Assembly (NCBI GenBank): GCA_024709955.1
Contig: JANJVS010000186.1
Coordinates: 1-48,110, forward strand
Source of the DNA: Rhodocyclaceae bacterium
GTDB lineage: Bacteria; Pseudomonadota; Gammaproteobacteria; Burkholderiales; Rhodocyclaceae
Reading direction: 5' to 3'
DNA: 48,110 bases
The notes beneath the pieces were generated by a model. That model had not been told where the DNA came from, made no database searches, and worked only from the letters and a program-made list of their open reading frames with translations. Both the position numbers and the translations under genes were made by a program. Below, piece by piece: positions 1 through 8,420 of the stretch (positions are counted from its first letter, which is position 1; every line of letters starts with the position of its first letter).

Positions 1-1236
1 CGGCTCCTCGTTCCAGGCGGCGACCTGGTTGGACCAGACCAGGGCGACGTTCTGGCTGTGCATCACCGCCTCGGGCGTCAGCTGCAGGCGGTCGGCGATC
101 GCCTCGACGGCGTCGAAATCGGCCTGTTCCAGTTTTTCGCACAAGGCCAGCAGGTCGCCGAGCGGGCCGGCGCGCTCCAGCAGCGCGGCCTTGACGTCGC
201 TGGCGAGATGCAGCCGCTCGGCGACTTTCTCCATCGGCCAGCCGAGCAGCGCGTCGGCCAGCGAGAGGATGCCGGTCAGGTAGGCCTCGTCCTGCAGTAG
301 CGTGCGCGTGGCGTGGGTGCGGTAGCGCGGGATGTATTCCATGAAGCGGGCGCGGCGCAGCGCCAGCTCCAGCAGCGGCGTCGGCGTGCCCTCGCCGTCG
401 CCGAGCGCGAACAGCAGGACATGCAGCCAGCGCGCGAGCTCCTGGCGGCCGAGGATGGTGAAGGCGTGCTTGAGCGAGCGGATGCGCGTGCGCAGCGCGA
501 AGGTGGATGAATTCACCAGCTGCAAGAGGTGCAGGCCGAGGCGCGGGCTGTTCTTGAAAATCGCTTCCAGCACCGGATCGTCGGCGTCGATCAGCAGCTT
601 GTCGAGCAGTTCGAGCACCGCCAGCTTGTCCGGGTCGGCGCGCTCGCCGGCGATCTCGGTGGCATGGGCGAAGTAGTAGCCCTGGAACAGGCCGAAACCG
701 CACTGGCGCGCCAGGTCGAAGTCGGCGCGGCGCTCGACGCCGCTCGCCTGGAGGCGCGCCGGCCACTGGCGCAGGGCGGCGAGGGTGGCGGCGGAGTCGG
801 GCTCGCGCAGCCGGCGCACGTCGAGCTTGATGATGTCCATCAGGGCCAGCCATTCGCCGAGGCCGTCGGATGGGGCCACCGGGTAGTCGCGCCAGGCGAG
901 CTGGAAGCCCTGGGCCTTCAGCGTCCGACAGGCGGCCAGGGCGGCGGCGTTGCCGAGCAGGCCCGCATCCACCTCGAAGACGACATGGTCGTCGGGCAGC
1001 AGCGTCGGCAGGATGCTGGCGAGCAGGTGGGCGCCGACCGGCACATGGATGCGGCGGTGGCGCAGCAGGTCGTCCAGTCCGGAATGGATGAAGGCGCCGA
1101 TGATGACGTTGGCGACCTGGGCGGGGTCGTCCGCGCCCGCCGGCACGCGATAGCGCAATTCGACGGCGACCGAGGCCTGGCGCGCGTCGAGCACGGTCTG
1201 ATAGGCGAAGGCGTAATCGCGGTGGGATTCGTTCAT
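1..1236 (-). CDS. EAL-HDOD (YuxH-type) signalling protein, 3' end outside window
   Basis: The start is ATG at 1236, and the frame stays open to base 1, so the last residues are missing. The first ~200 residues have the layout of an EAL domain (conserved tail F-G-L-F-Q-G-Y-Y-F-A), but the catalytic residues look lost: the E-A-L position reads VELRYR, the D-D-F-G position reads RDYPVA, and no Asn/Glu metal ligands are evident. A C-terminal HDOD domain follows (NSPRLGLHLLQLVNSSTF, then SLKHAFTILGRQELARW). This is the architecture of the YuxH/CdgJ family, in which the EAL part is usually a dead or binding-only module and HDOD acts in signalling. I infer a regulator without phosphodiesterase activity. 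It is divergent from the symporter at 1325. Confidence 0.85.
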   Translation of the reverse strand, partial: MNESHRDYAFAYQTVLDARQASVAVELRYRVPAGADDPAQVANVIIGAFIHSGLDDLLRHRRIHVPVGAHLLASILPTLLPDDHVVFEVDAGLLGNAAALAACRTLKAQGFQLAWRDYPVAPSDGLGEWLALMDIIKLDVRRLREPDSAATLAALRQWPARLQASGVERRADFDLARQCGFGLFQGYYFAHATEIAGERADPDKLAVLELLDKLLIDADDPVLEAIFKNSPRLGLHLLQLVNSSTFALRTRIRSLKHAFTILGRQELARWLHVLLFALGDGEGTPTPLLELALRRARFMEYIPRYRTHATRTLLQDEAYLTGILSLADALLGWPMEKVAERLHLASDVKAALLERAGPLGDLLALCEKLEQADFDAVEAIADRLQLTPEAVMHSQNVALVWSNQVAAWNEEP

Positions 1237-1252
1237 GGTCCGGTCATGATAA

Positions 1253-1279
1253 TTCCGAACCCGGGGGCGCGGCTATAAT
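1253..1279 (+). promoter_or_regulatory. candidate sigma-70 promoter of the symporter gene
   Basis: A perfect TATAAT (-10) lies at 1274-1279, 46 bases before the symporter ATG. The best -35 is the weak TTCCGA at 1253-1258, 15 bases away. The -10 match is clear; the -35 is not. Confidence 0.45.
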
Positions 1280-1324
1280 GCGGCGCCATTTCATTCGGCC
1301 GCGGCGCGGCGTTGCGGGGGCCCC

Positions 1325-2866
1325 ATGCTCTTGTGGTTCGTCATCCTCTATCTGATGGTTTCGGTGGGCATCGGCCTGTTTGCCGCGACGCGCGTGCATA
1401 GCGCCAAGGACTTCGCCGTTGCCGGCCGCTCGCTGCCGCTGCCGGTGGTCACCGCCACGGTGTTCGCCACCTGGTTCGGCGCCGAGGCGGTGTTCGGCGT
1501 CTCGGCCACCTTCGTCAAGGACGGCCTCACCGGCGTGGTCGCCGACCCGTTCGGCTCCTCGATGTGCCTGATCATCGCCGGCATCCTGTTCTCGCGCTAC
1601 CTCTACCGGCTCAACATCCTCACCCTCGGCGACTTCTACCGCATGCGCTACAACCGCGTCGTGGAGGTGCTCACCACCATCTGCATCGTCGCCTCCTATC
1701 TCGGCTGGGTGGCGGCGCAGATCAAGGCGCTCGGCCTGATCTTCTACGTCGTCACCGACGGCGCGGTCTCGCAGGAGACCGGCATGATCCTCGGCGCCGC
1801 CATCGTGCTCACCTACACCACCTTCGGCGGCATGTTCTCGGTGGCGATCCTCGACTTCGTGCAGATGGCCGTCTCGATGGGCGGCCTGCTGTTTATCGCC
1901 TGGATCGTCAGCGGCAAGGTGGATGGCGGCACCAGCGCCATCGTCTCCCACGCCTCGGATGCCGGCAAGCTCAAGTTCTTCCCCGAGATGGACCCGCTCA
2001 AGTGGATCGCCTTCCTCGGCGCCTGGGTGACCATGATGCTCGGCTCGATCCCGCAGCAGGACGTGTTCCAGCGCGTCACCTCGGCGAAGAGCGCCAACAT
2101 CGCGCTGTGGGGCTCGCTGATCGGCGCCTCGATCTACTTCTGCTTCACCTTCGTGCCGATGTTCATCGCCTACTCGGCGACGCTGATCGACCCGGAGATG
2201 TTCGGCAAGCTGCTGGAGGAGGATACCCAGCTGGTGCTGCCGACCCTGGTGTTGCAGCACACGCCGCTGGTCGCCCAGGTGCTGTTCTTCGGCGCCGTGC
2301 TCTCGGCGATCATGAGCTGCTCGTCGGCGACGCTGCTCGCCCCCTCGGTCAGCTTCGCCGAGAACGTCATCAAGGGCTTCTGGCCGCGGATGGGCGACCA
2401 CCACTTCCTCTGGGTGATGCGCGCCACCCTGGTCGGCTTCGCCTGCCTGGTGCTCGCCTTCGCGCTCAACTCCGAATCCTCGATCTTCGAGATGGTCGAG
2501 AACGCCTACAAGGTGACGCTCGCCGGCGCCTTCGTGCCGCTGATCGGCGGCATCCTCTGGAAGCGCGCCACCTCGCAGGGCGCGCTGGCGGCGATCTTCG
2601 GCGGCCTGCTGTCCTGGATCCTCGTCGAGGTGCTCGTCGTCGGCGGCGCGGGCGGCGGCGAATACGCCTACGCCCTGGTCGGCGAGGAAGGCATTCCGCC
2701 GCAGCTCATCGGCCTGGCCGTGTCGGCCGTCGGCATGGTCGCCGGCTCGCTGCTGCCCCAGTGGGTCGGCCACAAGGTGCCGGGGCGGCCGCTGCACGAA
2801 CTGCAGCACCACGCGGCGATGGAAACCCACCACATCACCGAGCACCCGCGCCACCATCCGCGCTAA
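1325..2866 (+). CDS. sodium:solute symporter (SSS family)
   Basis: This 513-residue polytopic protein has about 13 hydrophobic segments. The N-terminal pattern (KDFAVAGRSLP, then TVFATWFGAEAVFG) is typical of the SSS family, as is LTLGDFYRMRYNRVVEVLTT at about residue 100. These inner-membrane proteins import organic solutes with sodium. The C-terminus is hydrophilic and His-rich (HHAAMETHHITEHPRHHPR). Substrate cannot be read from the sequence. The gene stands alone: its left neighbour is divergent and its right neighbour converges 6 bases away. The ATG at 1325 follows a G-rich stretch that can act as ribosome binding site. Confidence 0.9.
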   Translation: MLLWFVILYLMVSVGIGLFAATRVHSAKDFAVAGRSLPLPVVTATVFATWFGAEAVFGVSATFVKDGLTGVVADPFGSSMCLIIAGILFSRYLYRLNILTLGDFYRMRYNRVVEVLTTICIVASYLGWVAAQIKALGLIFYVVTDGAVSQETGMILGAAIVLTYTTFGGMFSVAILDFVQMAVSMGGLLFIAWIVSGKVDGGTSAIVSHASDAGKLKFFPEMDPLKWIAFLGAWVTMMLGSIPQQDVFQRVTSAKSANIALWGSLIGASIYFCFTFVPMFIAYSATLIDPEMFGKLLEEDTQLVLPTLVLQHTPLVAQVLFFGAVLSAIMSCSSATLLAPSVSFAENVIKGFWPRMGDHHFLWVMRATLVGFACLVLAFALNSESSIFEMVENAYKVTLAGAFVPLIGGILWKRATSQGALAAIFGGLLSWILVEVLVVGGAGGGEYAYALVGEEGIPPQLIGLAVSAVGMVAGSLLPQWVGHKVPGRPLHELQHHAAMETHHITEHPRHHPR

Positions 2867-2872
2867 GCGCGG

Positions 2873-4489
2873 CTAGGCCGTTTCCTCCCGCCAGCGCGCG
2901 ACTTCGGCGAGCCAGGCCGTCGGCCGCTCCTCCTCCACCGCCAGCCGGCCCGCATGGACGTCGCCGGCGTCGGCGTCCAGGGTCAGCCAGTCGCCCTCCC
3001 GGAAGGCGCGGCCGGCCAGTTCGATGGTCCGATCGGCGGCGTCGCAGCGCAGGCCGGCGCAGCCGACCAGGACCACCTTGTCCATCTGGCGCGCCACCAC
3101 GGCGGCGTGCGCGGTGCGGCTGCCGCGCGCGGTCAGGATGCCGGCCGCCGCCGCGATGCCGTCCACGTCGGTGGTGGCGATGTCCTCGCGCACCAGGATG
3201 ACCGGCAGGTTCCGCGCCGCGTAGCTCCGGGCGGCGGCCGGGTCGAGGGCGATCACGCCGCTGGCGACGCCGATGCCGGCGGCCACCGCGCGCGCCAATC
3301 TGCTGCCTTCCGCCGCCCCGGCGAGCCGCCGGCGCGCGAGCGTCACCAGGTCGTAGGGCGCCAGCTGGCGCAGCGCGGCAGCGCGGTCGAGCTCGCCGGC
3401 GGCGACGCGCTCGACGGCGATGCGCAACGCCGCCCAGGGCGTGCGCTTGCCGTTGCGCGTCTGCAGCAGGAAGAGATGGCCGTTCTCGACGGTGAACTCG
3501 AATTCTTGCATGTCGCCGAAGGCGGCTTCGAGCTGGGCGCGAATCTGTTCGAGCTGGTCCATGACGCCGGGCAGCGCCCGCGCCAGGCGCGGGCCGTCGT
3601 TGCTGGCGCGCCGGCCCGCCACCACGTCCTCGCCCTGGGCGTTGAACAGGAAGTCCAGGTAGGCGACGTTCTCGCCGCTGGCCGGGTCGCGCGTGAAGCC
3701 GACCCCGGCGCCCGAGGTGCCGCCGGCGTTGCCGAACACCATGCGCTGGATGGTGACGGCGGTGCCAAGGTCGGCGGCGATGCCGTTGAGCCGGCGGTAG
3801 GTCGCGGCGCGCTCGCTGTCCCAGGAGGCCAGGACGGCGGTCACCGCCGCGAGCAGCTGCTCCTCGGGACGCTGCGGGAAGGGCGCGCCGACCCGCTCGC
3901 GGTAGAGATCGAGGAAGTCGCCGGCGATCTGCCGCAAGGAGAGGAAGTCGAGTTCGTTGGCCTGCGCCACGCCGGCGCGCCCGCACTCGGCCTGGACGAG
4001 CGCGTCGAAGGGCGCGGCCGGCTGGCCATGCACGACCTCGGCGAACTGCTGGATCAGGCGCCGCCAGGCATCCCACACCAGGCGCGGATTGCCGGTGGCG
4101 CGCAGCAGGCCGCCGAGGCCGGTCTCGGTGAGGCCGATATTGAGCAGCGTGTCCATCATGCCCGGCATCGACACCGGCGCGCCGGAACGCACCGACACCA
4201 GCAGCGGCCGGCGCGCGGCGCCGAACTGCAGACCGGCGATGCGCTCCAGGCGCGTGATTTCGTCGGCCAGCAGCGCCGGCAACTGCCTCTGCACCGCCGC
4301 CGGATCGGCGCGCATGGCGCGGCAGCAGCCGGTGCCGAGCACCACCGCCGGCGGCACCGGCAGGCCGAGCGCGACCATGCGCGCCAGGTTGGCGGCCTTG
4401 AAGCCCATGCGCGCGGGATCGGGCGCCGCGACCGGCATGCCCGCGGCGATGGTGAAGCGTTCGTCGGCCAGCCAGGACTTGGCCATCAT
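2873..4489 (-). CDS. PPDK-like phosphotransferase lacking the PEP-binding barrel
   Basis: This 538-residue protein matches the N-terminal and central parts of pyruvate phosphate dikinase. It has the ATP-grasp start (KAANLARMVALGLPVPP), SVRSGAPVSMPGMMDTLLN, MVFGNAGGTSGAGVGFTRDP, NAQGEDVVAG and EFEFTVENGHLFLLQTRNGKR. The phosphohistidine domain reads GILTARGSRTAHAAVVAR with the expected His. PPDK is about 870-900 residues; this protein stops about 40 residues after the swivelling His domain, so the whole C-terminal PEP/pyruvate TIM barrel is absent. It could phosphorylate its own His from ATP, but the final acceptor is unknown. The ATG at 4489 overlaps the upstream stop (ATGA), so it is translationally coupled to the PhoU-like gene. 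Confidence 0.85.
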   Translation of the reverse strand: MMAKSWLADERFTIAAGMPVAAPDPARMGFKAANLARMVALGLPVPPAVVLGTGCCRAMRADPAAVQRQLPALLADEITRLERIAGLQFGAARRPLLVSVRSGAPVSMPGMMDTLLNIGLTETGLGGLLRATGNPRLVWDAWRRLIQQFAEVVHGQPAAPFDALVQAECGRAGVAQANELDFLSLRQIAGDFLDLYRERVGAPFPQRPEEQLLAAVTAVLASWDSERAATYRRLNGIAADLGTAVTIQRMVFGNAGGTSGAGVGFTRDPASGENVAYLDFLFNAQGEDVVAGRRASNDGPRLARALPGVMDQLEQIRAQLEAAFGDMQEFEFTVENGHLFLLQTRNGKRTPWAALRIAVERVAAGELDRAAALRQLAPYDLVTLARRRLAGAAEGSRLARAVAAGIGVASGVIALDPAAARSYAARNLPVILVREDIATTDVDGIAAAAGILTARGSRTAHAAVVARQMDKVVLVGCAGLRCDAADRTIELAGRAFREGDWLTLDADAGDVHAGRLAVEEERPTAWLAEVARWREETA

Positions 4490-6429
4490 GCCCCCCGCGC
4501 CTCGCCGAGCACCGCGTCGCGCAGCGACAGGGCGGCGTGCATCAGCGCATCCACGGCGGCTTCGAGGTTGCGCGCGCATTCGAGCGCGGCGAACAGCATG
4601 CCGGGTTCGGGCATGCCGCTCGCCATCAGGGCGCGCTCGAATTCGCGGTAGGCCGTGTCGGAGGCGTGCTCCGCCGCGACGATGCGGTGGATCGCGCCGA
4701 GGAAGTCCTGCAGGTCCTCGGGAGTCCTGGCCTGGTAGAGGACGCGCACTACCTCCAGCGCCTTGACGTATTCCTGGCAGCCATCGACCGCATGACCGGC
4801 GAGCGCGGCGAGCGCCTGGGGCATCGGCGGATTCAGCGGGCGCGGCAGCAGCGAGAGATGGAAAACCGCGTCCTCCAGTTCGTCGGCGACGTCGTCCGCC
4901 ATGGCGAGCAGGCCGACGAAGAAGGTGGCGCGCTCGCTGTGGTGGCTGACGCCGCGCGCCTGCACGATCAGCACGTCGGCGCGGTGCTCCCACTCCACCG
5001 CGCGGCGCGCCAGCGCCTCCGCCCTGGCCGCGTCGTCGGCCTGCAGCAGGGCGTCGCGCACGCCGCCGGCGAGTTCCAGCGCCAGCGCCGCGTGTTCCGC
5101 CGCCATGTCGAGCAGGTTCTGCTGGGCGGTGTGCAGGTGGCCGAGCAGCTCGGCGCGCAGCGCGTCGCGCACGTAGTCGGCCGCGCGCCCCGCCAGCAGG
5201 CCCTCGGTCGCGGTGCGGAAGAAGAAGCGCAGGTAGTCGACGGCGGCCCGGCGGCCGAGCAGCGCATCGAGCCGCGTGCCGAACAGCGGCACGTTCTGCG
5301 CGGCGAACCGCAGCGCGTCGCACACCGCCGCGTCGGCGCCGGCGCGCAGGAAGCCCATGTGGCCGACCTCGGCGTCCGCCGCCCACTTGAGCAGGGCCAG
5401 CGCGTCCTTGCGGCCGAGCAGGGGGCGCAGGCGCTTGCGCGCGCGGTTCCAGTCGATCAGGAACACCAGGCGCGAACCGAGGAATTCGAGATAGTCGCGC
5501 AGCTGCCCGGCGTCCTTGGCGACGAAGCGGCCGACGCTCAGGTGGTAGATGCCGTCGGCCATCGCGCTGTCGGTCTTCGACCTGGTGTCCTCCCACTTCA
5601 CCGCCCATGGCTCGAACAGCGACTGGAAGAACAGCAGGCGCGCCATATGCACGTCCGTGTAGGTCACGTCGACGGCGCGCTCCTCGACATGCACCACCAG
5701 CACATGGGCGTCGGTGGTGCCGATGTCGTTCTGCAGCACCAGGCGCGCGCCGCCGCGCGTCGCCGTCGTGCCGAGGCCGGGATGGTCGAACTTGAGGGCG
5801 CGCGTGCGCGCCACGCCGCGCATGAAGGCGGCCACCAGCTCCCGGTCGGCGACGGCGAGCCCATACACGGCCGCGCCCTCGATGTGTTCCGCCGCCAGGC
5901 TCTTCTGCAGGCGGTTGAGCGCCTTGTGCAGGTCCATCACCAGCAGGTGCGCCGTGTCGCGCTTGCGGCCGCCCTTCGCGCCGGCGCCGGCCACCAGGCC
6001 GTCGATCTGCGCGCGCGTCATGACGTCGTCGCCGTCGCACCAGGTTTTCTGCCGCAGGGCCGCGAGCCGCTTGGCGAAGGCGGCGCCTTCCGCGCCGCCG
6101 GCGGCGAGCACGGGCGCGAGCATGGTCGCCAGTTCGCCATCGACGCGGGCGCAGAGCGCCCGCGCGCCCGGCAGGCGGTAGCGCCCCGCGTCCTGTGCGC
6201 GCGCCTCGGCGACGATGCGTTCGCGGCCGTCCGCGGGAACGCCGGCGGCACTGCGCTCGGCGGCGAGGTCGGGCACGGCGGCGGCGGGATGCTCGGCCCG
6301 CCCCTGGGCGAGCTGCAGCAGGGCGAAGTCGAACTTGACGCGGTCGTTCGCCGCTAGGGCGGCATTGACCATGCCGGGCAGCATCACCGCCTGTTCGCCC
6401 AGCGCATCGAGGATATGGATTTTTTCCAT
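4486..6429 (-). CDS. large protein with PhoU/DUF47-like C-terminal region, partner of PPDK-like protein
   Basis: This 647-residue soluble protein has no signal peptide. The last ~230 residues are helical and resemble PhoU/DUF47 proteins: WEHRADVLIVQARGVSHHSERATFFVGLLAMADDVADELEDAVFHLSLL, with repeated E-x2-AD and D-x3-D-E-x2-D patterns that bind metal in that family. I do not recognise the first ~400 residues; they contain RLVLQNDIGTTDAHVLVVHV and YTDVHMARLLFFQSLFEPW, which look like a folded domain. The gene is upstream of and overlaps the truncated dikinase. PhoU-like proteins act with phosphate transport or phosphate signalling, so a shared phosphate-related role is an inference. It is divergent from potA (91 bases). 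Confidence 0.6.
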   Translation of the reverse strand: MEKIHILDALGEQAVMLPGMVNAALAANDRVKFDFALLQLAQGRAEHPAAAVPDLAAERSAAGVPADGRERIVAEARAQDAGRYRLPGARALCARVDGELATMLAPVLAAGGAEGAAFAKRLAALRQKTWCDGDDVMTRAQIDGLVAGAGAKGGRKRDTAHLLVMDLHKALNRLQKSLAAEHIEGAAVYGLAVADRELVAAFMRGVARTRALKFDHPGLGTTATRGGARLVLQNDIGTTDAHVLVVHVEERAVDVTYTDVHMARLLFFQSLFEPWAVKWEDTRSKTDSAMADGIYHLSVGRFVAKDAGQLRDYLEFLGSRLVFLIDWNRARKRLRPLLGRKDALALLKWAADAEVGHMGFLRAGADAAVCDALRFAAQNVPLFGTRLDALLGRRAAVDYLRFFFRTATEGLLAGRAADYVRDALRAELLGHLHTAQQNLLDMAAEHAALALELAGGVRDALLQADDAARAEALARRAVEWEHRADVLIVQARGVSHHSERATFFVGLLAMADDVADELEDAVFHLSLLPRPLNPPMPQALAALAGHAVDGCQEYVKALEVVRVLYQARTPEDLQDFLGAIHRIVAAEHASDTAYREFERALMASGMPEPGMLFAALECARNLEAAVDALMHAALSLRDAVLGEARGA

Positions 6430-6520
6430 CGCGGCGTAATATGGAGATACCGGATTGCGTCTTCCTCTGTCCGTCTTCCGTAGAGGTACTTCAGTTTAGC
6501 TTTCGTCGCCGCGCCTTGCC

Positions 6521-7606
6521 ATGGCCTTGCTGGAATTCCGCAATCTCACCCGTCGTTTCGGCGATCTCTCCGCCGTGAATGACGTGAGCCTCGCCATCGA
6601 GGCCGGCGAGTTCTTCACCCTGCTCGGCCCCTCGGGCTGCGGCAAGACCACCATCCTGCGCATGATCGCCGGCTTCGACGCGCCGGATGCCGGCGACATC
6701 CTGCTCGACGGCGTTTCGCTGGCCGGCGTGCCGCCGGAAAAGCGGCCGCTGCACACGGTGTTCCAGAGCTACGCCCTGTTCCCGCACATGACCGTGGCGG
6801 GCAACGTCGCCTTCCCGCTCGAAATGGCTAAAAAGTCGGCGCTGGAGATACGGTGCCGCGTCAATGAAACCCTCGCGCTGGTGCATCTGGAGGACAAGGC
6901 GGACAGCTTTCCCCACGAACTCTCGGGCGGCCAGAAGCAGCGCGTCGCCCTGGCGCGCGGCCTGGTGAACAAGCCGCGCCTGCTGCTGCTCGACGAACCC
7001 CTCGGCGCCCTCGACGCCAAGCTGCGCGAGGAAATGCAGGTCGAGCTGATCGCCCTGCAGCGCGAGGTCGGCATCACCTTCGTCTTCGTCACCCACGCCC
7101 AGCAGGAGGCGCTCGCCCTCTCGCACCGCATCGCCGTGATGCGCAATGGCCGCGTCGAGCAGTGCGACGAGCCGGACAAGCTCTACACCCAGCCGGCCAA
7201 TCGCTTCGTCGCCGACTTCATCGGCAAGATCAACCTCATCGACGTCGAGGTGGCGGTGTCCACCAAGGTGCTGCTGACGCTCAAGGCGCCGGGGCTCGGC
7301 GAGATCGCCGCCGCCGACCCGCGCCCGCTCAAGGCCGGCGAGCGCGGCGCCTTCGCGCTGCGCCCCGAGCTGATCCGCGTCCATGGCCACAAGGAATCCG
7401 CCGACCTGAAGAATCGCTTCGCCGGCACGGTGCGCGAGCTGCTCTACCTCGGCGACGTGACGCTCTACAAGGTGGCGCTCGCCGACGGCCAGGTCATCGA
7501 GGCGCTGATGCCCAACGCCGCGCCGGGCCGCGCCAAGTTCCACGAGGTCGGCGACCCGGTCTGGGTCTGCTGGCGCCACGACGCGGGCGTGTTCCTCAAG
7601 GACTGA
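6521..7606 (+). CDS. potA: spermidine/putrescine ABC transporter ATP-binding protein
   Basis: At 361 residues this is the usual PotA length. Walker A is GPSGCGKTT at about residue 38, the Q-loop is VFQSYALFPHMTV, the signature is LSGGQKQRVALARGL, and Walker B is LLLLDEPLGALD, followed by a C-terminal TOBE-like regulatory region. It powers polyamine uptake with the three genes that follow 4 bases later. A degenerate copy of the 25-bp dispersed element lies in the helical subdomain, encoding the KKSALEIRCRV stretch, where family members usually read like K-x-P-x-A-E-I-x-x-R-V. The unusual Cys there may come from the element. Confidence 0.92.
   Translation: MALLEFRNLTRRFGDLSAVNDVSLAIEAGEFFTLLGPSGCGKTTILRMIAGFDAPDAGDILLDGVSLAGVPPEKRPLHTVFQSYALFPHMTVAGNVAFPLEMAKKSALEIRCRVNETLALVHLEDKADSFPHELSGGQKQRVALARGLVNKPRLLLLDEPLGALDAKLREEMQVELIALQREVGITFVFVTHAQQEALALSHRIAVMRNGRVEQCDEPDKLYTQPANRFVADFIGKINLIDVEVAVSTKVLLTLKAPGLGEIAAADPRPLKAGERGAFALRPELIRVHGHKESADLKNRFAGTVRELLYLGDVTLYKVALADGQVIEALMPNAAPGRAKFHEVGDPVWVCWRHDAGVFLKD
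6831..6855 (-). repeat. dispersed 25-bp element, copy 1 (inside potA, degenerate)
   Basis: On the plus strand it reads AAAAGTCGGCG, CT, GGAGATACGGTG. The first half is perfect and the second differs from GGCGGGACGGTG at three places. The strand given is the one on which it reads CACC to TTTT. It lies antisense to potA, unlike most copies. It is one of the weaker matches. Confidence 0.55.
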
Positions 7607-7610
7607 AGCG

Positions 7611-8420
7611 ATGAACGCGACGCGCTGGCTCGTCACCCTGCCGCCCACCGTCTTCCTGCTCGCCTTCTTCCTCGCGCCGGCGCTGATCGTCGTCGCCGCC
7701 TCGTTCCGCGAGCCCGGCGAATTCGGCGGCCTCGCCCCCTTCGTCGCCCCCAGCCTGGAGGCCTACCGCTTCCTCTTCGACGACATCATCTACGCCGAGA
7801 TCTTCGCGCGCTCCTTCCTCGTCGCCGCGCTCACCACGCTGATCTGCGTCGTGCTCGCCTATCCGCTCGCCTGGCTGATCGCCAGGAGCCCGGCGAAGCG
7901 CCGCGACCTCTTGGTGCTGCTGGTGATCCTGCCCTTCGCCAGCAACTTCCTGGTGCGCATCTACGCCTGGATCATGCTGCTCGGCCCGGTCAACCTGCTG
8001 TACACCCCCTTCGCGGTGATCGCCGGCATGGTCTATGTGCATCTGCCCTTCATGATCCTGCCGCTCTACACCAACCTCGAAAAGCACGACCCGGCGCTGC
8101 TCGAAGCCGCCCAGGACCTCGGCGCCAGCGCCTGGACGCGCTTCTGGCGCGTCACCTTTCCGCTCTCGCTGCCGGGCATTTTCTCGGGCGCGGCGCTGGT
8201 GTTCATCCCGGTGCTCGGCATGTTCGCCGTGCCCGAGCTGCTCGGCGGCACCGGCGACATGCTGATCGGCAACCTGATCAAGGAGCAGTTCCTCGACAAC
8301 CGCGACTGGCCGCTCGGCGCCGCGCTGTCGATCATGCTCACCGTCGCGGTGCTCGCCCTCGCCGGCCTCGCCGCCTGGGGCGCGCGCCGCGGCCTGCACG
8401 GCACGGAGGCGGTCTCATGA
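7611..8420 (+). CDS. potB: spermidine/putrescine ABC transporter permease
   Basis: This 269-residue inner-membrane permease has about six hydrophobic helices. The cytoplasmic EAA loop reads EAAQDLGASAWTRFWRVTFPLSLPGI near residue 165, the contact site for the ATPase. The N-terminal layout (TLPPTVFLLAFFLAPALIVVAASF) is that of PotB/PotH. It starts 4 bases after potA and its end overlaps the potC start by 4 bases, so the four genes are one operon in the E. coli potABCD order. Confidence 0.9.
   Translation: MNATRWLVTLPPTVFLLAFFLAPALIVVAASFREPGEFGGLAPFVAPSLEAYRFLFDDIIYAEIFARSFLVAALTTLICVVLAYPLAWLIARSPAKRRDLLVLLVILPFASNFLVRIYAWIMLLGPVNLLYTPFAVIAGMVYVHLPFMILPLYTNLEKHDPALLEAAQDLGASAWTRFWRVTFPLSLPGIFSGAALVFIPVLGMFAVPELLGGTGDMLIGNLIKEQFLDNRDWPLGAALSIMLTVAVLALAGLAAWGARRGLHGTEAVS

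Noticed and set aside
721-745. GAAGTCGGCGCGGCG as another copy of the dispersed element
   Set aside because: Only the first half matches; GGGACGGTG is absent. The same holds for 32021.
2858-2872. CCGCGC-TAA-GCGCGG hairpin at the symporter stop as terminator
   Set aside because: The stem is short and no T-run follows on either strand.
2873-6040. Single long frame joining the PPDK-like protein to upstream sequence
   Set aside because: The upstream part is low-complexity Arg/Ala translation out of frame with the PhoU-like gene; ATGA at 4486-4489 gives a natural coupled start.
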